NCBI GenBank assembly: GCA_020631735.1
Contig: CM036167.1
Location: 500,988-564,987 of the forward strand
Direction: 5' to 3'
Source of the DNA: Saccharum officinarum
Taxonomy: Eukaryota; Streptophyta; Magnoliopsida; Poales; Poaceae
DNA length: 64,000 bases
Every line of letters begins with the position of its first letter. Positions within the stretch are counted from its first letter, which is position 1. The position numbers and the translations under genes are program-made. This document shows, piece by piece, positions 53,391 through 63,198 of the stretch. The notes beneath the pieces were generated by a model. That model worked only from the letters and a program-made list of their open reading frames with translations. It ran no database searches and was not told where the DNA came from.

Positions 53391-55007
53391 GTGCTCATGG
53401 ATGGCGGAAGTAGCCTCAACATCATCTACTCCCAGACCCTCGACCTTCTGGGGGTCGAGAGAGCGCGCCTCCAACCTAGCGTCGGGGGCTTCCACGGAGT
53501 CGTGCCAGGGAAACGGGCGGAACCCCTCGGACGGGTCGATCTGCCTGTTTGTTTTGGCACACCGGCCAACTTCAGAAAGGAGACTCTCACTTTCGAAGTG
53601 GTCGGATTCCGTGGAACGTACCACGCTATCCTAGGGCGCCCATGCTACGCCAGGTTCATGGCAATCCCGAACTACACCTACCTCAAGCTCAAGATGCCAG
53701 GCCCAAACGGTGTCATCACTGTAGGGCCCTCATATGAACATGCCTACGAGTGCGACGTCGAGTGCGTCGAGCACGGCGAGGCTGTTTTGGAGTCGGCGAT
53801 CTTGGCTGCAGACCTCGACGGCCTCGCCAATGCGATTCCCGACCCAAAACGCCATGCCGGCAGCTTCGAGCCCGCGGAAGATGTCAAACTCGTACCCCTC
53901 GACCCCGCTGATCCCAAGGGAAAGGCGCTGAACGTCAGCGCCACCCTCGATCCTAAATAGGAAGCAGTGCTCGTCGACTTTCTCCGCGCAAACGTCGACA
54001 TCTTTGCGTGGAGTCCCTCGGATATGCCGGGCATACCCAGGGAAGTCGCCGAGCACGCCTTGGAGATCCGGGCCGGATCCAAACCGGTGAAGCAACGCCT
54101 GCGTCGCTTCGATGAGGAGAAGCGCAGGGTCATCGGCGAGGAGATACACAAGCTGTTGGAGGCCGGATTCATCAAGGAGGTTCATCATCCCGAGTGGCTA
54201 GCTAATCCTGTATTAGTTAGGAAAAAGAGTGGGAAATGGAGGATGTGTGTAGACTATACCAGTTTAAATAAAGCATGTCCAAAAGTTCCCTTTCCTTTGC
54301 CACGCATTGACCAAATCGTTGATTCCACTGCGGGATGTGAAACTCTCTCATTCTTAGATGCATACTCCGGCTACCACCAAATCAAAATGAAGGAGTCCGA
54401 CCAGCTTGCGACTTCATTCATCACCCCATTCGGCATGTATTGCTACGTTACGATGCCCTTCGGTCTCCGGAACGCGGGGGCTACGTACCAGCGATGCATG
54501 CAGCACGTTTTCGGAAAGCACATCGGGTCGACCGTCGAGGCTTATGTCGACGACATCGTTGTCAAAACCAAACAAGCCGACGATCTGGTCAACGACCTCG
54601 ACGTTGCGTTCAAATGCCTCCGGGCAAAAAACATCAGACTCAATCCAGAGAAATGCGTCTTTGGCGTCCCACGAGGTATGCTTTTAGGGTTCATCGTGTC
54701 TAAACGCGGCATCGAGGCCAACCCTGAAAAAATCTCTGCAATAACCAAGATGGGCCCCATCCGAGATCTGAAGGGCGTACAGAGGGTCACAGGTTGCTTG
54801 GCGGCACTCAGCCGTTTCATTTCGCGCCTCGGCGAAAAAGCACTCCCTCTGTACCGTCTCTTGAAGAAATCGGAGCATTTTTCCTGGACCCTTGAGGCTG
54901 AGGAGGCTCTCACAAAACTCAAGGCCACACTCTCTAACTCACCAATCCTCGTCCCTCCAACCCGGGGGAACCACTCCTACTCTATGTCGCCGCGACATCA
55001 CAAGTAG
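53391..55007 (+). pseudogene. pol: Retand protease and reverse transcriptase with in-frame amber codon
   Basis: Protease: active site DGGS near 53397, flap region with ILGRPCYARF. RT: from about 53970 (VDFLRANVDIFAW) with KSGKWRMCVDYTSLNKACP, PFGLRNAGATYQ and the catalytic YVDD at 54544-54555, then the connection region. Protease and RT are in the same frame, separated only by a TAG at 53958-53960 where relatives have a sense codon. The frame is lost near 54965 in a run of five G, so the following RNase H is shifted. Not functional as read. Confidence 0.88.
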
Positions 55008-55346
55008 TCAGTGCTGCCCTGGTTGTCGAACGGGCCGAGGAGGCACATACCTTGCTCGTCCAGAGGCCGGTCTATTTCATTAGCGAGGTGCTCTCAGAAA
55101 CCAAGATTCGATACCCACAGATCCAGAAACTGCTATATGCCGTCATCCTGACACGGCGCAAGCTCCGACACTACTTCGAGGGTCACCCGATTACTGTGGT
55201 TTCTTCTTTCCCCTGGGAGAGATAGCCCAGAACCGGGAAGCCTCGGGTAGGGTTGCCAAATGGGCAGTCGAACTCATGGGCGAGACCTTGTCCTATGCGC
55301 CGCGAAAAGCTATCAAGTCACAGGTGTTAGCAGATTTCCTGGCTGA
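55008..55346 (+). pseudogene. First RNase H region, frameshifted
   Basis: RNase H-like remnants (SAALVVERAEEA, VYFISEVLSETKIRYP, KLRHYFEGHPI) are readable in a frame different from the RT, and a second shift near 55210 (run of C/T before GGGAGAGATAG) moves on to VAKWAVELMGE and ADFLAEWTDTQ. Confidence 0.75.
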
Positions 55347-57194
55347 GTGGACCGACACCCAACTCCCCCTGCACAGCTTCAGGCGGAGCTGTGGACCATG
55401 TACTTCGATGGGTCATTGATGAAAACGGGAGCAGGCGCGGGCTTGCTCTTCGTCTCACCCCTCGGGGTTCACATGCGCTACGTCATCCGGCTTCATTTTC
55501 CTGCGTCTAACAACGTCGCCGAATACGAGGCGCTCGTCACGGGATTAAGAATCGCCGTCGAGCTCGGGGTCCGACACCTTGACGTTCGAGGCGACTCCCA
55601 ACTCGTGATCGATCAGGTCATGAAGAGCTCGAGCTGCCGTGACCCCAAGATGGAAGCCTACTGCCAAGAAGTACGGCGCCTCGAGGACAAGTTTCACGGC
55701 CTCGAGCTCAACCACATCGCACGCAGGTATAATGAGGCCGCCGATGAACTGGCAAAAATCGCGTCCAGTCGAGCTACGGTTCCACCGGACGTTTTCGCAA
55801 AAGACCTTCAGCAGCCATCCGTCGACCTCGGGCCAGACGGAGGGGTTGACGGGACGTCACTCGACCCTCCACCTGAGGCAGAAGCCCCCTCGACCGGGGC
55901 TGAAGCCATGCAGGTGGAAGACTTGACCCCACCGTCTGACCTCGAGCCTGACTGGCGCGTCCCGTACCTCGACTACCTCAGCCGAGGGGACCTCCCCTCG
56001 GATAAGACTGAGGCTCGACGGATCGCACGCCGGGCCAAAACCTTTGTAATCATGGGCGACAGCAGAGAGCTCTACCGCCGTAGCCCTACTGGTATCCTCC
56101 AACGATGCATCACAAATGAGCAAGGCAGGAACCTGCTCAGCGATCTCCACTCGGGGGCTTGCGGTCACCACGCAGCACCTCGAACCCTCGTCGGAAACGC
56201 CTTTCGACAAGGATTCTATTGGCCGACCGCGGTCTCCGACGCTGTCAAGCTAGTACGCTCCTGCAAGGGTTGTCAGTACTATGCGAGACGAACCCATCTT
56301 CCGGCACATGCCCTGCAAACTATCCCCATCACATGGCCGTTTGCCGTTTGGGGGCTCGACCTTGTCGGACCATTGAAAAGGACAACTGGCGGCTTCACCC
56401 ACTTGCTCGTCGCAATCGACAAATTCTCCAAGTGGATCGAGGCCCGCCCTATCACCAGCATCAGGTCCGAGCAAGCTGTGCTCTTCTTCACCGACATTAT
56501 TCATCGCTTTGGGGTCCCCAACTGTATCATCACAGACAATGGCACCCAGTTCACTGGTAAAAAGTTTTTGGATTTCTGCGACAGCCACCACATCCGAGTG
56601 CTCTGGTCAGCCGTGGCCCATCCAAAAACAAACGGTCAGGTGGAACGTGCCAATGGCATGGTCCTACAAGGCCTGAAACCCAGAATCTTTGACAAACTAA
56701 ATAAACATGGCAAAAGATGGGCTGCCGAGCTACCCTCGGTCCTGTGGAGCCTAAGAACAACGCCGAGTCGAGCCACGGGGTTCACTCCGTTCTTCTTAGT
56801 CTACGGGTCTGAGGCTATGCTCCCAACTGATATAGAATACGGATCCCCAAGGTTGAAGGCCTACAACGAAAGAAATAACGACGCCACAAGACAGGACGCC
56901 CTCGACCAGCTCGAGGAAGCCCGAGATGTGGCTCTGTTGCATTCTGCCAGGTACCAGCAGGGTCTCCGACGCTACCACGACAGACACGTCCGCAAGCGTG
57001 ACCTCAACGTCGGCGACTTGGTGCTACGGCGGAACCAGAACACCAAGGGACGGCACAAGCTCACGCCACCATGGGAAGGGCCGTACATCATCGCAGAAGT
57101 ACTAAAGCCGGGCACCTACAAGCTATCCAACGAGAAGGGCGAAATCCTCACCAACGCTTGGAACATTGAACAGCTACGTCGCTTCTTTCCTTAA
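55347..57194 (+). CDS. pol: Archaeal-type RNase H plus integrase of the Retand element
   Basis: 615 codons without a stop; as part of pol it need not start at its own ATG. Residues about 12-150 are the second RNase H (YFDGSL with D21, AEYEALVTGL, VRGDSQLV, YNEAADELAKIAS). From about 265 is the integrase: zinc finger (ACGHHA ... CKGCQ), catalytic D338 (GLDLVGP), D397 (ITDNGTQF) and E433 (NGQVERANG), again D,D(35)E, then a GPY/F-like end (PPWEGPYIIAEV) and no chromodomain. All catalytic residues are intact although upstream pol is broken. A sense-strand AATAAA follows at 57229. Confidence 0.93.
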   Translation: MDRHPTPPAQLQAELWTMYFDGSLMKTGAGAGLLFVSPLGVHMRYVIRLHFPASNNVAEYEALVTGLRIAVELGVRHLDVRGDSQLVIDQVMKSSSCRDPKMEAYCQEVRRLEDKFHGLELNHIARRYNEAADELAKIASSRATVPPDVFAKDLQQPSVDLGPDGGVDGTSLDPPPEAEAPSTGAEAMQVEDLTPPSDLEPDWRVPYLDYLSRGDLPSDKTEARRIARRAKTFVIMGDSRELYRRSPTGILQRCITNEQGRNLLSDLHSGACGHHAAPRTLVGNAFRQGFYWPTAVSDAVKLVRSCKGCQYYARRTHLPAHALQTIPITWPFAVWGLDLVGPLKRTTGGFTHLLVAIDKFSKWIEARPITSIRSEQAVLFFTDIIHRFGVPNCIITDNGTQFTGKKFLDFCDSHHIRVLWSAVAHPKTNGQVERANGMVLQGLKPRIFDKLNKHGKRWAAELPSVLWSLRTTPSRATGFTPFFLVYGSEAMLPTDIEYGSPRLKAYNERNNDATRQDALDQLEEARDVALLHSARYQQGLRRYHDRHVRKRDLNVGDLVLRRNQNTKGRHKLTPPWEGPYIIAEVLKPGTYKLSNEKGEILTNAWNIEQLRRFFP

Positions 57195-57873
57195 AAAGCC
57201 TCGAGGCTCTGTATTTTCTTTTTCGTCAATAAAGAATACAGCGATGTTCAAACTTTCGTTTCACAATGAGGAAGGATCGACTCTGCACTCCCAGAATCGA
57301 CCCTCCCTCGGGGCTACAAGGGGGGAACCCCCAGTCCCGAAAAAACTTATGCTCTTTTTTAAATTTAAGAACCGCTTCTTAGATCGACTTCGCTGCAAGA
57401 GCACCCTAAGGTTCGAAAGGGCTCTCGAGTCAGGAGTATCACCTACGCCTCCGAGGCTACGGTACCTCCACTCACCCCTCACACCTTTTAGAGGTGCGAC
57501 TTCACGCTAGGGAGATCTAAATAACGGTTCCTAACTTTGAAAAAGAACATACCCCCTGTCGCTTAGATCAGGCTCTCACACGATTTACAAGGCCGCAACA
57601 TCACCCTGAAGCTCGAGGGCAGTTGAGCCGTGAGATCACTTACGCCCCCGAGGCTACGGTACCTCCACTCGCTCCCTTACGCCAAAGGATGCAACTGCGT
57701 GCTAAGTAAATCACGCGAGAACACGATCCAAGCGATAAAGGGAAGAAAAGCTCGAATAAAACTAAATTAACCACGAACCGGTTTATGTTTCGAGTTCTTA
57801 GGGCCTTCGAGGCCACCACGACCAAAATTCAAAATACTAACTTATTACATGGGCCTTCATGCCCAGATTTGGC
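57195..57873. other. Spacer between integrase and the antisense gene
   Basis: Contains two diverged copies of a segment with CCGAGGCTACGGTACCTCCA (near 57451 and 57647), each after a CACTTACGCC/CACCTACGCC start. It should hold the 3' ends of both the sense pol transcript and the antisense transcript. No frame of note. Confidence 0.6.
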
Positions 57874-60800
57874 TCACAGGCCCTCATCGTCAGCAGGCGG
57901 AACCACCTCGGCTTCAAAAAGCGAGGCCAGACGGCTTCCAGGCTCTTCCGCGGCTTCAATCAGCTCCAGGCAGGCATCCTCGTTCTCCTCGTCCGTCCGA
58001 TCCGGGTCTGTGATGAAGCCCTCAGCGACGAGCTTCATGTCGAACACAAACCCTGAACGGACGACGGCCAGCGCCCTCTTTACGCCGTGATGGAGGCCGT
58101 CCCGTATCTTCTCCCGGGCAAGGCGGCCCAGCGCCACCATCCGACGGACGAAGGAGTTCCCCGGAACATCTTCCCCGGTGTCGGCATCGGGCTCGACCCC
58201 AGGCCGTCACACACGGTGGTGATCGCGCCCTGGAGCAGCTGGGTCCTCCGGATCTCGGCTTCGAGGAGGCTCTGGAAGGAGTTGGCAGAAGATTGGGCCT
58301 CTCGATTCTCCCTCTCCAGCTCTGAAACACGATAAACAAATTAATACCCAACACGAGGCCCTCAACGTCGTGGCCGTAACAATCACACTTACCCTCGATA
58401 TGGGTCTGCAGGCCCACGACCTCGTTGCGAAGCCCCCCGCACGTCCGCTCGAGCCCTAGGAGGGCGCTGTCCTTGTCACTGATGGTCGCCTTTAGCGCCT
58501 CGATCTCTTGCCGAGCAGACTCGAGAGCTGCGTCCTTCTCTTGGACGGCTCCCTTCAGCGTCGTGACCTTGTCCTTCAGAGCATCAGAACGAGCGGTGGC
58601 CTGCTCGACCTCGACGTTGAGGGCGTCGCGCTGACGGCTAACCTGGGAGACATCCTCCTCGAGCTCCTTCACCCGTCCCGACAGGGGCTCGAGATCCCTG
58701 CGGGCCTGGGCAGCCTCCTCCCGAGCCTTGTCCATGTCAGTGCGCATCACGGCTTCGGCCGCCCAAGCCTGCATCGCCTCCTCCTTCACCACCGCGTACG
58801 CGACGCGCAGCTCAGCCATTTCGGCGTTCCGATCGGAAAGCCGTTTCTGGGCCTCCTCGACCAGGACCCGTTGCTGAGACAGCGCGGCCCACACGCCACT
58901 CTCATCCCGGATGAAGAGTGACTTGCGGCGGGAGTACTCCTTCAGCTCCTGAACGCAATCCGAAAAAACCGAAAAGGTTAAAAAGCCGAGGGAAAAAGAC
59001 ACCAAGAAAACCACGGAGAAAGACGACGGGTCGATCATACCTCGGTGGCATCCCGCATACTCCGCGACACGGCCTCGGACGCCACTCGGAGCAACCGATC
59101 AAGGTGCCGGCGGACGCCCTCGAGGTACTCCCATCGGTGCACTTCATCTTTGTCGTTCAGGACGAAGATGGGCTCGGCGTCGGGGTTCGCGGCGTCCCTA
59201 AACTGGAGGGACGGCCCCCCACCTCGGTATCTCCGTCTCTGCCCGCGCTATCGCCAGCGCGGCGATGTCGGGCCATGACGACGACGACCCGGCCGGGGCG
59301 TCTCCCGGTCCCGCGGAAGGACCGGCCTCGCCCGCAGTTCCCGCCTCTCCAACGGCCGTCGAGGCACCGGCCTGATCCGCGGCCTCGCCCCCCTCGACCC
59401 CCATCACTTGTTTCCCTTTGTCCAGGGGGTGTCGTCGAGGGTAAGGTCCACGGTCATGGGTGCCCGCCCTCCTAAGGGAACTGGCCCCTCAACCGCCGGC
59501 GCCTCCGGAGCCGGCGCCTCGACCGACGACGGCTCCGGTACCGGCGCCTCGACCGTTGGCGCCCCCGGAGCCGGCGCCTCTTCTTCTGGTGCTCCGGTCA
59601 GGGGCTCGACCGCCCCGCCCTCCACCGTACCCGCTGGCTCCGCCGACGGGTCTTGCTGCGGCCGCGACCCCCTCGCCAGGGCCGCCTCCTGCCCCGACGC
59701 CGACGCGACCTCCTCCATGGTCACGTCAGCACCCGCCCGCTCCGCGCCGCGGACGGGTGCCTCGCCCGTCACGACCTCGACGGCAGCCTCGGCCGTCGCC
59801 GACGACCTGGGCCCCGCCTCGACCGCACCGGGCGCCACCATCTCCGCCGGTTCGGACCCCTCCACGGCAGGATCAGGGCCAGCAACCACCGTGGCATCCG
59901 CTGCCCCTGCCGTTGTCGCAGGCGCCCCTTCGCGGCCTCGACCTGCCGGACCCAGGCCGCATCCTGCTCCGCCGTCCGGTTAAGGACAACGGCGCTGGCC
60001 CGCAGCGACTTCACGGGGGTAGGCCCCATCGGCTCCGCCTTCCGCTTTAACCTGCAAAGTGAGAAGAAATGTCAGCCAACGGATCCAGAGAAAGGCAGAA
60101 CAACCAAGCAGAAACGCTTACCCGGAAATCGGCACCAAGGGCCTCGACCCCGTGCGATCCGAGCCTCCCGGGGCGGCCGATTGTGGCCTCGCAGCGGCCC
60201 CACCAGCAGGCCGGGCACTCCTTGGGGCCCTGACCGACGCACCGCCCTGCGCCTTCTGTGCCTCCGAGGCCAGCTGGCCTCGGGTTCTCACGCCTGCCGA
60301 CGCCGCCGCCGATGACGACGCCGGTACCGCCGTCCCAGCCCCTGCCCGAGCTTGCGGGGCCTGGGCTGGTGCGGGCGTCCCCGTTGACCCCTCTTGCTGG
60401 GTCCGGGGTAAAGCGGCCCCTCCCGTCGAGGGGCCCGTCTCCTTCTCCGTCTTCTCCTCCTCCTCGGACTCCTCGACCACGACGACCGAGGAGGACGCCC
60501 CCTGATGGGCTCCAGCAGGGGGCGAATGTCGGGAAGGTCCCCCAGTCCGGTCGCGGTCTCATACCGCGACAGGGCGTCGTCGTCTTCGCCGCTGCTGTCG
60601 TCGTCCTCCCCCGAGATCGTCTCGGAAGGCGACGGCGCCAGGGGGACCCCGTCGATGGTCTGCTGGCGCCGGAGCTTCTTCAACGCCTCCGCCTCTTTGG
60701 CCTTGCGGATTGCCCGCTTCTTGGCCGTCTCCTTGGTTTGCTTCTTCTTGGAGGCATGCTGGCGTCGAGCCTCCCGGGCGGGCGGTCCTCTGGGACTGGC

Positions 60801-61826
60801 GGACGCGTTTCCCGCAGCGCCGACAAATCCTACGCGCCGGCCTCGACCAAATCAGCGAAATCCAAAAATAAACGAAATTAGCAAACATACTAGCCCTAAG
60901 ATACGTACCACGGGCTCGAACCCTTCGGTAGGTCTCATGGGGACCCGGTTGGCCTCCTCCACCTTGAAGTTCCCAACCATCCGGCGCGCTCGCCGGAGGA
61001 CCTCCTCGAGGGCAAGGGATTCGTGGGACATCCGGGTCCCCTCCAGAGATGCCTCCGGAGTCATCTGGTCGAGGCGGAGACGACGCCGGCACAGCGGCAT
61101 CACTCTGCGGCGATGGAAGGCCGCGGCCACCGCCGCAGCCGTCAAGCCCCGAAGGCGAAGCTGCTGCAGCGCCGCCAGCAGCGGGTCCAGGCGCGGCTTC
61201 TCGGCTTCCGGCACTCCGTACGTCCAGCGATCCTCTCGAGCGGTCAGCACGCGGCCGGTGTACCTCGGCAACTGATTTTCATCGTTGCGGAGGTAGAACC
61301 AACCCTCGTGCCACCCGCTGTTCGAAGAGATGAGGCGAGCCGGGATGTACAGATCCGCCCGGCTCGACCTCACCTGCAGGACGCAGCTCCCTACTCGAGC
61401 CGCGCACAGGACGCCCTTCTCCCCCGCCTTCTTGGCGAAGAGCTCGGCCTTGAAAAGGTGAAGCCACAGGTTCCACTGCGGCTCCACCCCAAGGTAGCCC
61501 TCGCAGACCGCCGCGAAGATGGCGGCCTGCGCGACGGCGTTGGGGGCAAGGTGGTGAAGCTCCACCTGGTAGTAGTGGAGGAGCGCGCGCATGAAGACGG
61601 ACGCCGGCACGCCAAACCCCCGCTCGTGGAAGCAGACGAAGCTCACCACGTACCCTTCAGGGGGCGCCGGCTCCCGGTGGGCAGGAGGCGGCGCGATCCA
61701 CTCCGGCTGCGACCGGCTCGTCCTTGGCCGCAGCAGCCCGTCCTCGACCAACTCTTCCAACCTCCTCTCCGTCACCGAGGAGGCGGCCCAGTCGTCGGCG
61801 GGGAGGATCTGGCTCTTTCCTGCCAT
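57874..61826 (-). CDS. Antisense multi-exon gene of the Retand element (gypsy-type transposon domain, coiled coil)
   Basis: Model on the minus strand: exon 1 61826-60909 (306 codons), exon 2 from about 60850 to 60122, exon 3 60051-59041, exon 4 58948-58393, exon 5 58321-57874. Donors GTACGT, GTAAGC, GTATGA, GTAAGT and acceptors such as CTTTGCAG, GCGTTCAG and GTGTTTCAG are visible. Exon 1 matches the plant 'putative gypsy type transposon' domain (REPAPPEGYVVSF, FHERGFGVP, LLHYYQVELHHLAPNA, AVCEGYLGVEPQW). Exons 2-3 encode a basic then acidic, Pro/Ala-rich linker; exon 4 is a long coiled coil (about 185 residues); exon 5 ends EEAEVVPPADDEGL-like. The start MAGK is the first sensible ATG after the TATA. 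Exon 2 and parts of exon 3 change frame at G/C runs, so this copy may be broken. Function unknown; similar antisense ORFs are recorded in Tat elements. Confidence 0.75.
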
Positions 61827-61970
61827 CGGTGCTGTCGGAAGGGGGTGGACGGAGAGGATGCGGTGGCGGCAGCGATGCGGGCGGAGAGCGCAATAAGGCA
61901 AGGGTTGTCTGAGGCAGAAGATTGCAGGAGCGCAAGGGACCGGTGGGGAACGCAGACCCCTAGGCCTTGA

Positions 61971-61977
61971 TTTTATA
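61971..61977 (-). promoter_or_regulatory. TATA box for the antisense gene
   Basis: TATAAAA on the minus strand, about 145 bp upstream of the antisense ATG at 61826, in otherwise GC-rich sequence. Confidence 0.65.
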
Positions 61978-62237
61978 TGCCCAGGCGGAAGCCCAACGGC
62001 CGCGCGAAAAGGTAGGAACAGTTTCCCGCATTAAATGCGCCCACCTAACCGTTTCCTTACATCTCGCAGGAGTTGGGCACGTGGTTGTCCCCACGTCGTA
62101 ACCGTACGCCACGTCGCCCACTACCGCGCCGATCTCGCCTCCCCTCCTAAAAAGACGCGCCCGGCTAACGGGCGGGGGAGGGATCCGCGGACGGATATTC
62201 CCAGATACCTGGGAAACGGGCCCCGAGCCCGGTATGA

Positions 62238-63096
62238 GCCTCGAGGGAGCGGAAGCTGGCCCTCGACCAGGGTTCGACAGCTGCCCTCGAGCAACAGAGT
62301 TAGGGACGACCAGGGTGCGCCCGTACATGGCCAGGGCTCGAGCCACGCTCTCGAGGCACCCAGGACGTATTCGAGGCCAAAGGAGGAGGTCAACGTAGGA
62401 ATCCCCTCGGGGGAGGCACCGAGCCCTCGAATCCTGTCGCAGGGAATCGAGATCCACACGACCACTTCTTGGCATCTTTGAGAGCGCCTCCGGGCCACTA
62501 GCCGACCCTAATGACTGGGGCACGGGCTCTCACTCGAATTCCCCCGTTAGCAGCTCACCGGAGGCTGTCGGAACTCGCCCAAACGAGGGTAGTACGACGT
62601 TCTCCACCCCTCCTCCTTTTTTTAGAAAAGGAGCGTGAGGGACGAACAGTAAAAGACGGTCTAGACTCTGATCGACCTCACGCGCAGAGCTCGGGGGCTC
62701 GACCGCAGAAAACCTAAACCTTGAGGGATCGAAAGCTGGCCCTCGACCAGGGTTCGACAGCTGCCCTCGAGTAACAGAGTTAGGGACGACCAGGGGTGCG
62801 CCCGTACATGGCCAGGGCTCGAGCCACGCTCTTGAGGCACCCCAGGACGTATTCGAGGCCAAAGGAGGAGTCCACGTAGGAATCCCTCGGGGAGGCACCG
62901 AGCCCTCGAATCCTGTCGCAGGGAATCGAGATCCACACGACCAACTTCTTGGCATCTTTGAGAGCGCCTCCGGGCCACTAGCCGACCCCTAACGACTGGG
63001 GCACGGGCTCTCACTCGAATTCCCCCGTTAGCAGCTCACCGGAGGCCGTCGGAACTCGCCCCAAACGAGGGTAGTACGGCGTTCTCCACCCCTCCT
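62238..63096. repeat. Tandem repeat of about 480 bp at the 3' end of the Retand element
   Basis: AGCTGGCCCTCGACCAGGGT starts at 62254 and again at 62734; GTTCTCCACCCCTCCT ends at 62614 and 63096, so the period is 480-482 bp. Copies differ by scattered indels, many in G/C runs. Only about 1.8 units are visible before the gap. Tandem repeats in the 3' untranslated region are typical of Tat-lineage elements and can seed satellites. Confidence 0.92.
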
Positions 63097-63196
63097 NNNN
63101 NNNNNNNNNNNNNNNNNNNNNNNNNNNNNNNNNNNNNNNNNNNNNNNNNNNNNNNNNNNNNNNNNNNNNNNNNNNNNNNNNNNNNNNNNNNNNNNN
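63097..63196. other. Assembly gap (100 N)
   Basis: Exactly 100 N inside the tandem repeats, the likely cause of the assembly break. Confidence 0.98.
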
Positions 63197-63198
63197 TT

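Larger units (their letters stand above)
49614..63096 (+). mobile_element. Tat/Retand-type Ty3/gypsy retrotransposon (3' LTR lost in gap)
   Basis: Order: 5' LTR 49614-50755, PBS, gag, protease, RT, RNase H, a second RNase H, integrase (to 57194), antisense multi-exon gene (61826-57874), minus-strand TATA, 480-bp tandem repeats, gap. A second, archaeal-type RNase H between RT-RH and integrase, no chromodomain and an antisense gene are marks of the Tat branch (RIRE2/Grande/Cinful relatives). Several frameshifts and one in-frame stop break gag-pol. It sits inside Athila sequence; the target duplication cannot be checked because the right end is missing. Confidence 0.92.

Noticed and set aside
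59408..61970. Long + strand frames (up to 315 codons) opposite the antisense gene
   Set aside because: Pro/Arg/Ala-rich shadows. The minus strand has splice sites, a coiled coil and a recognised domain.
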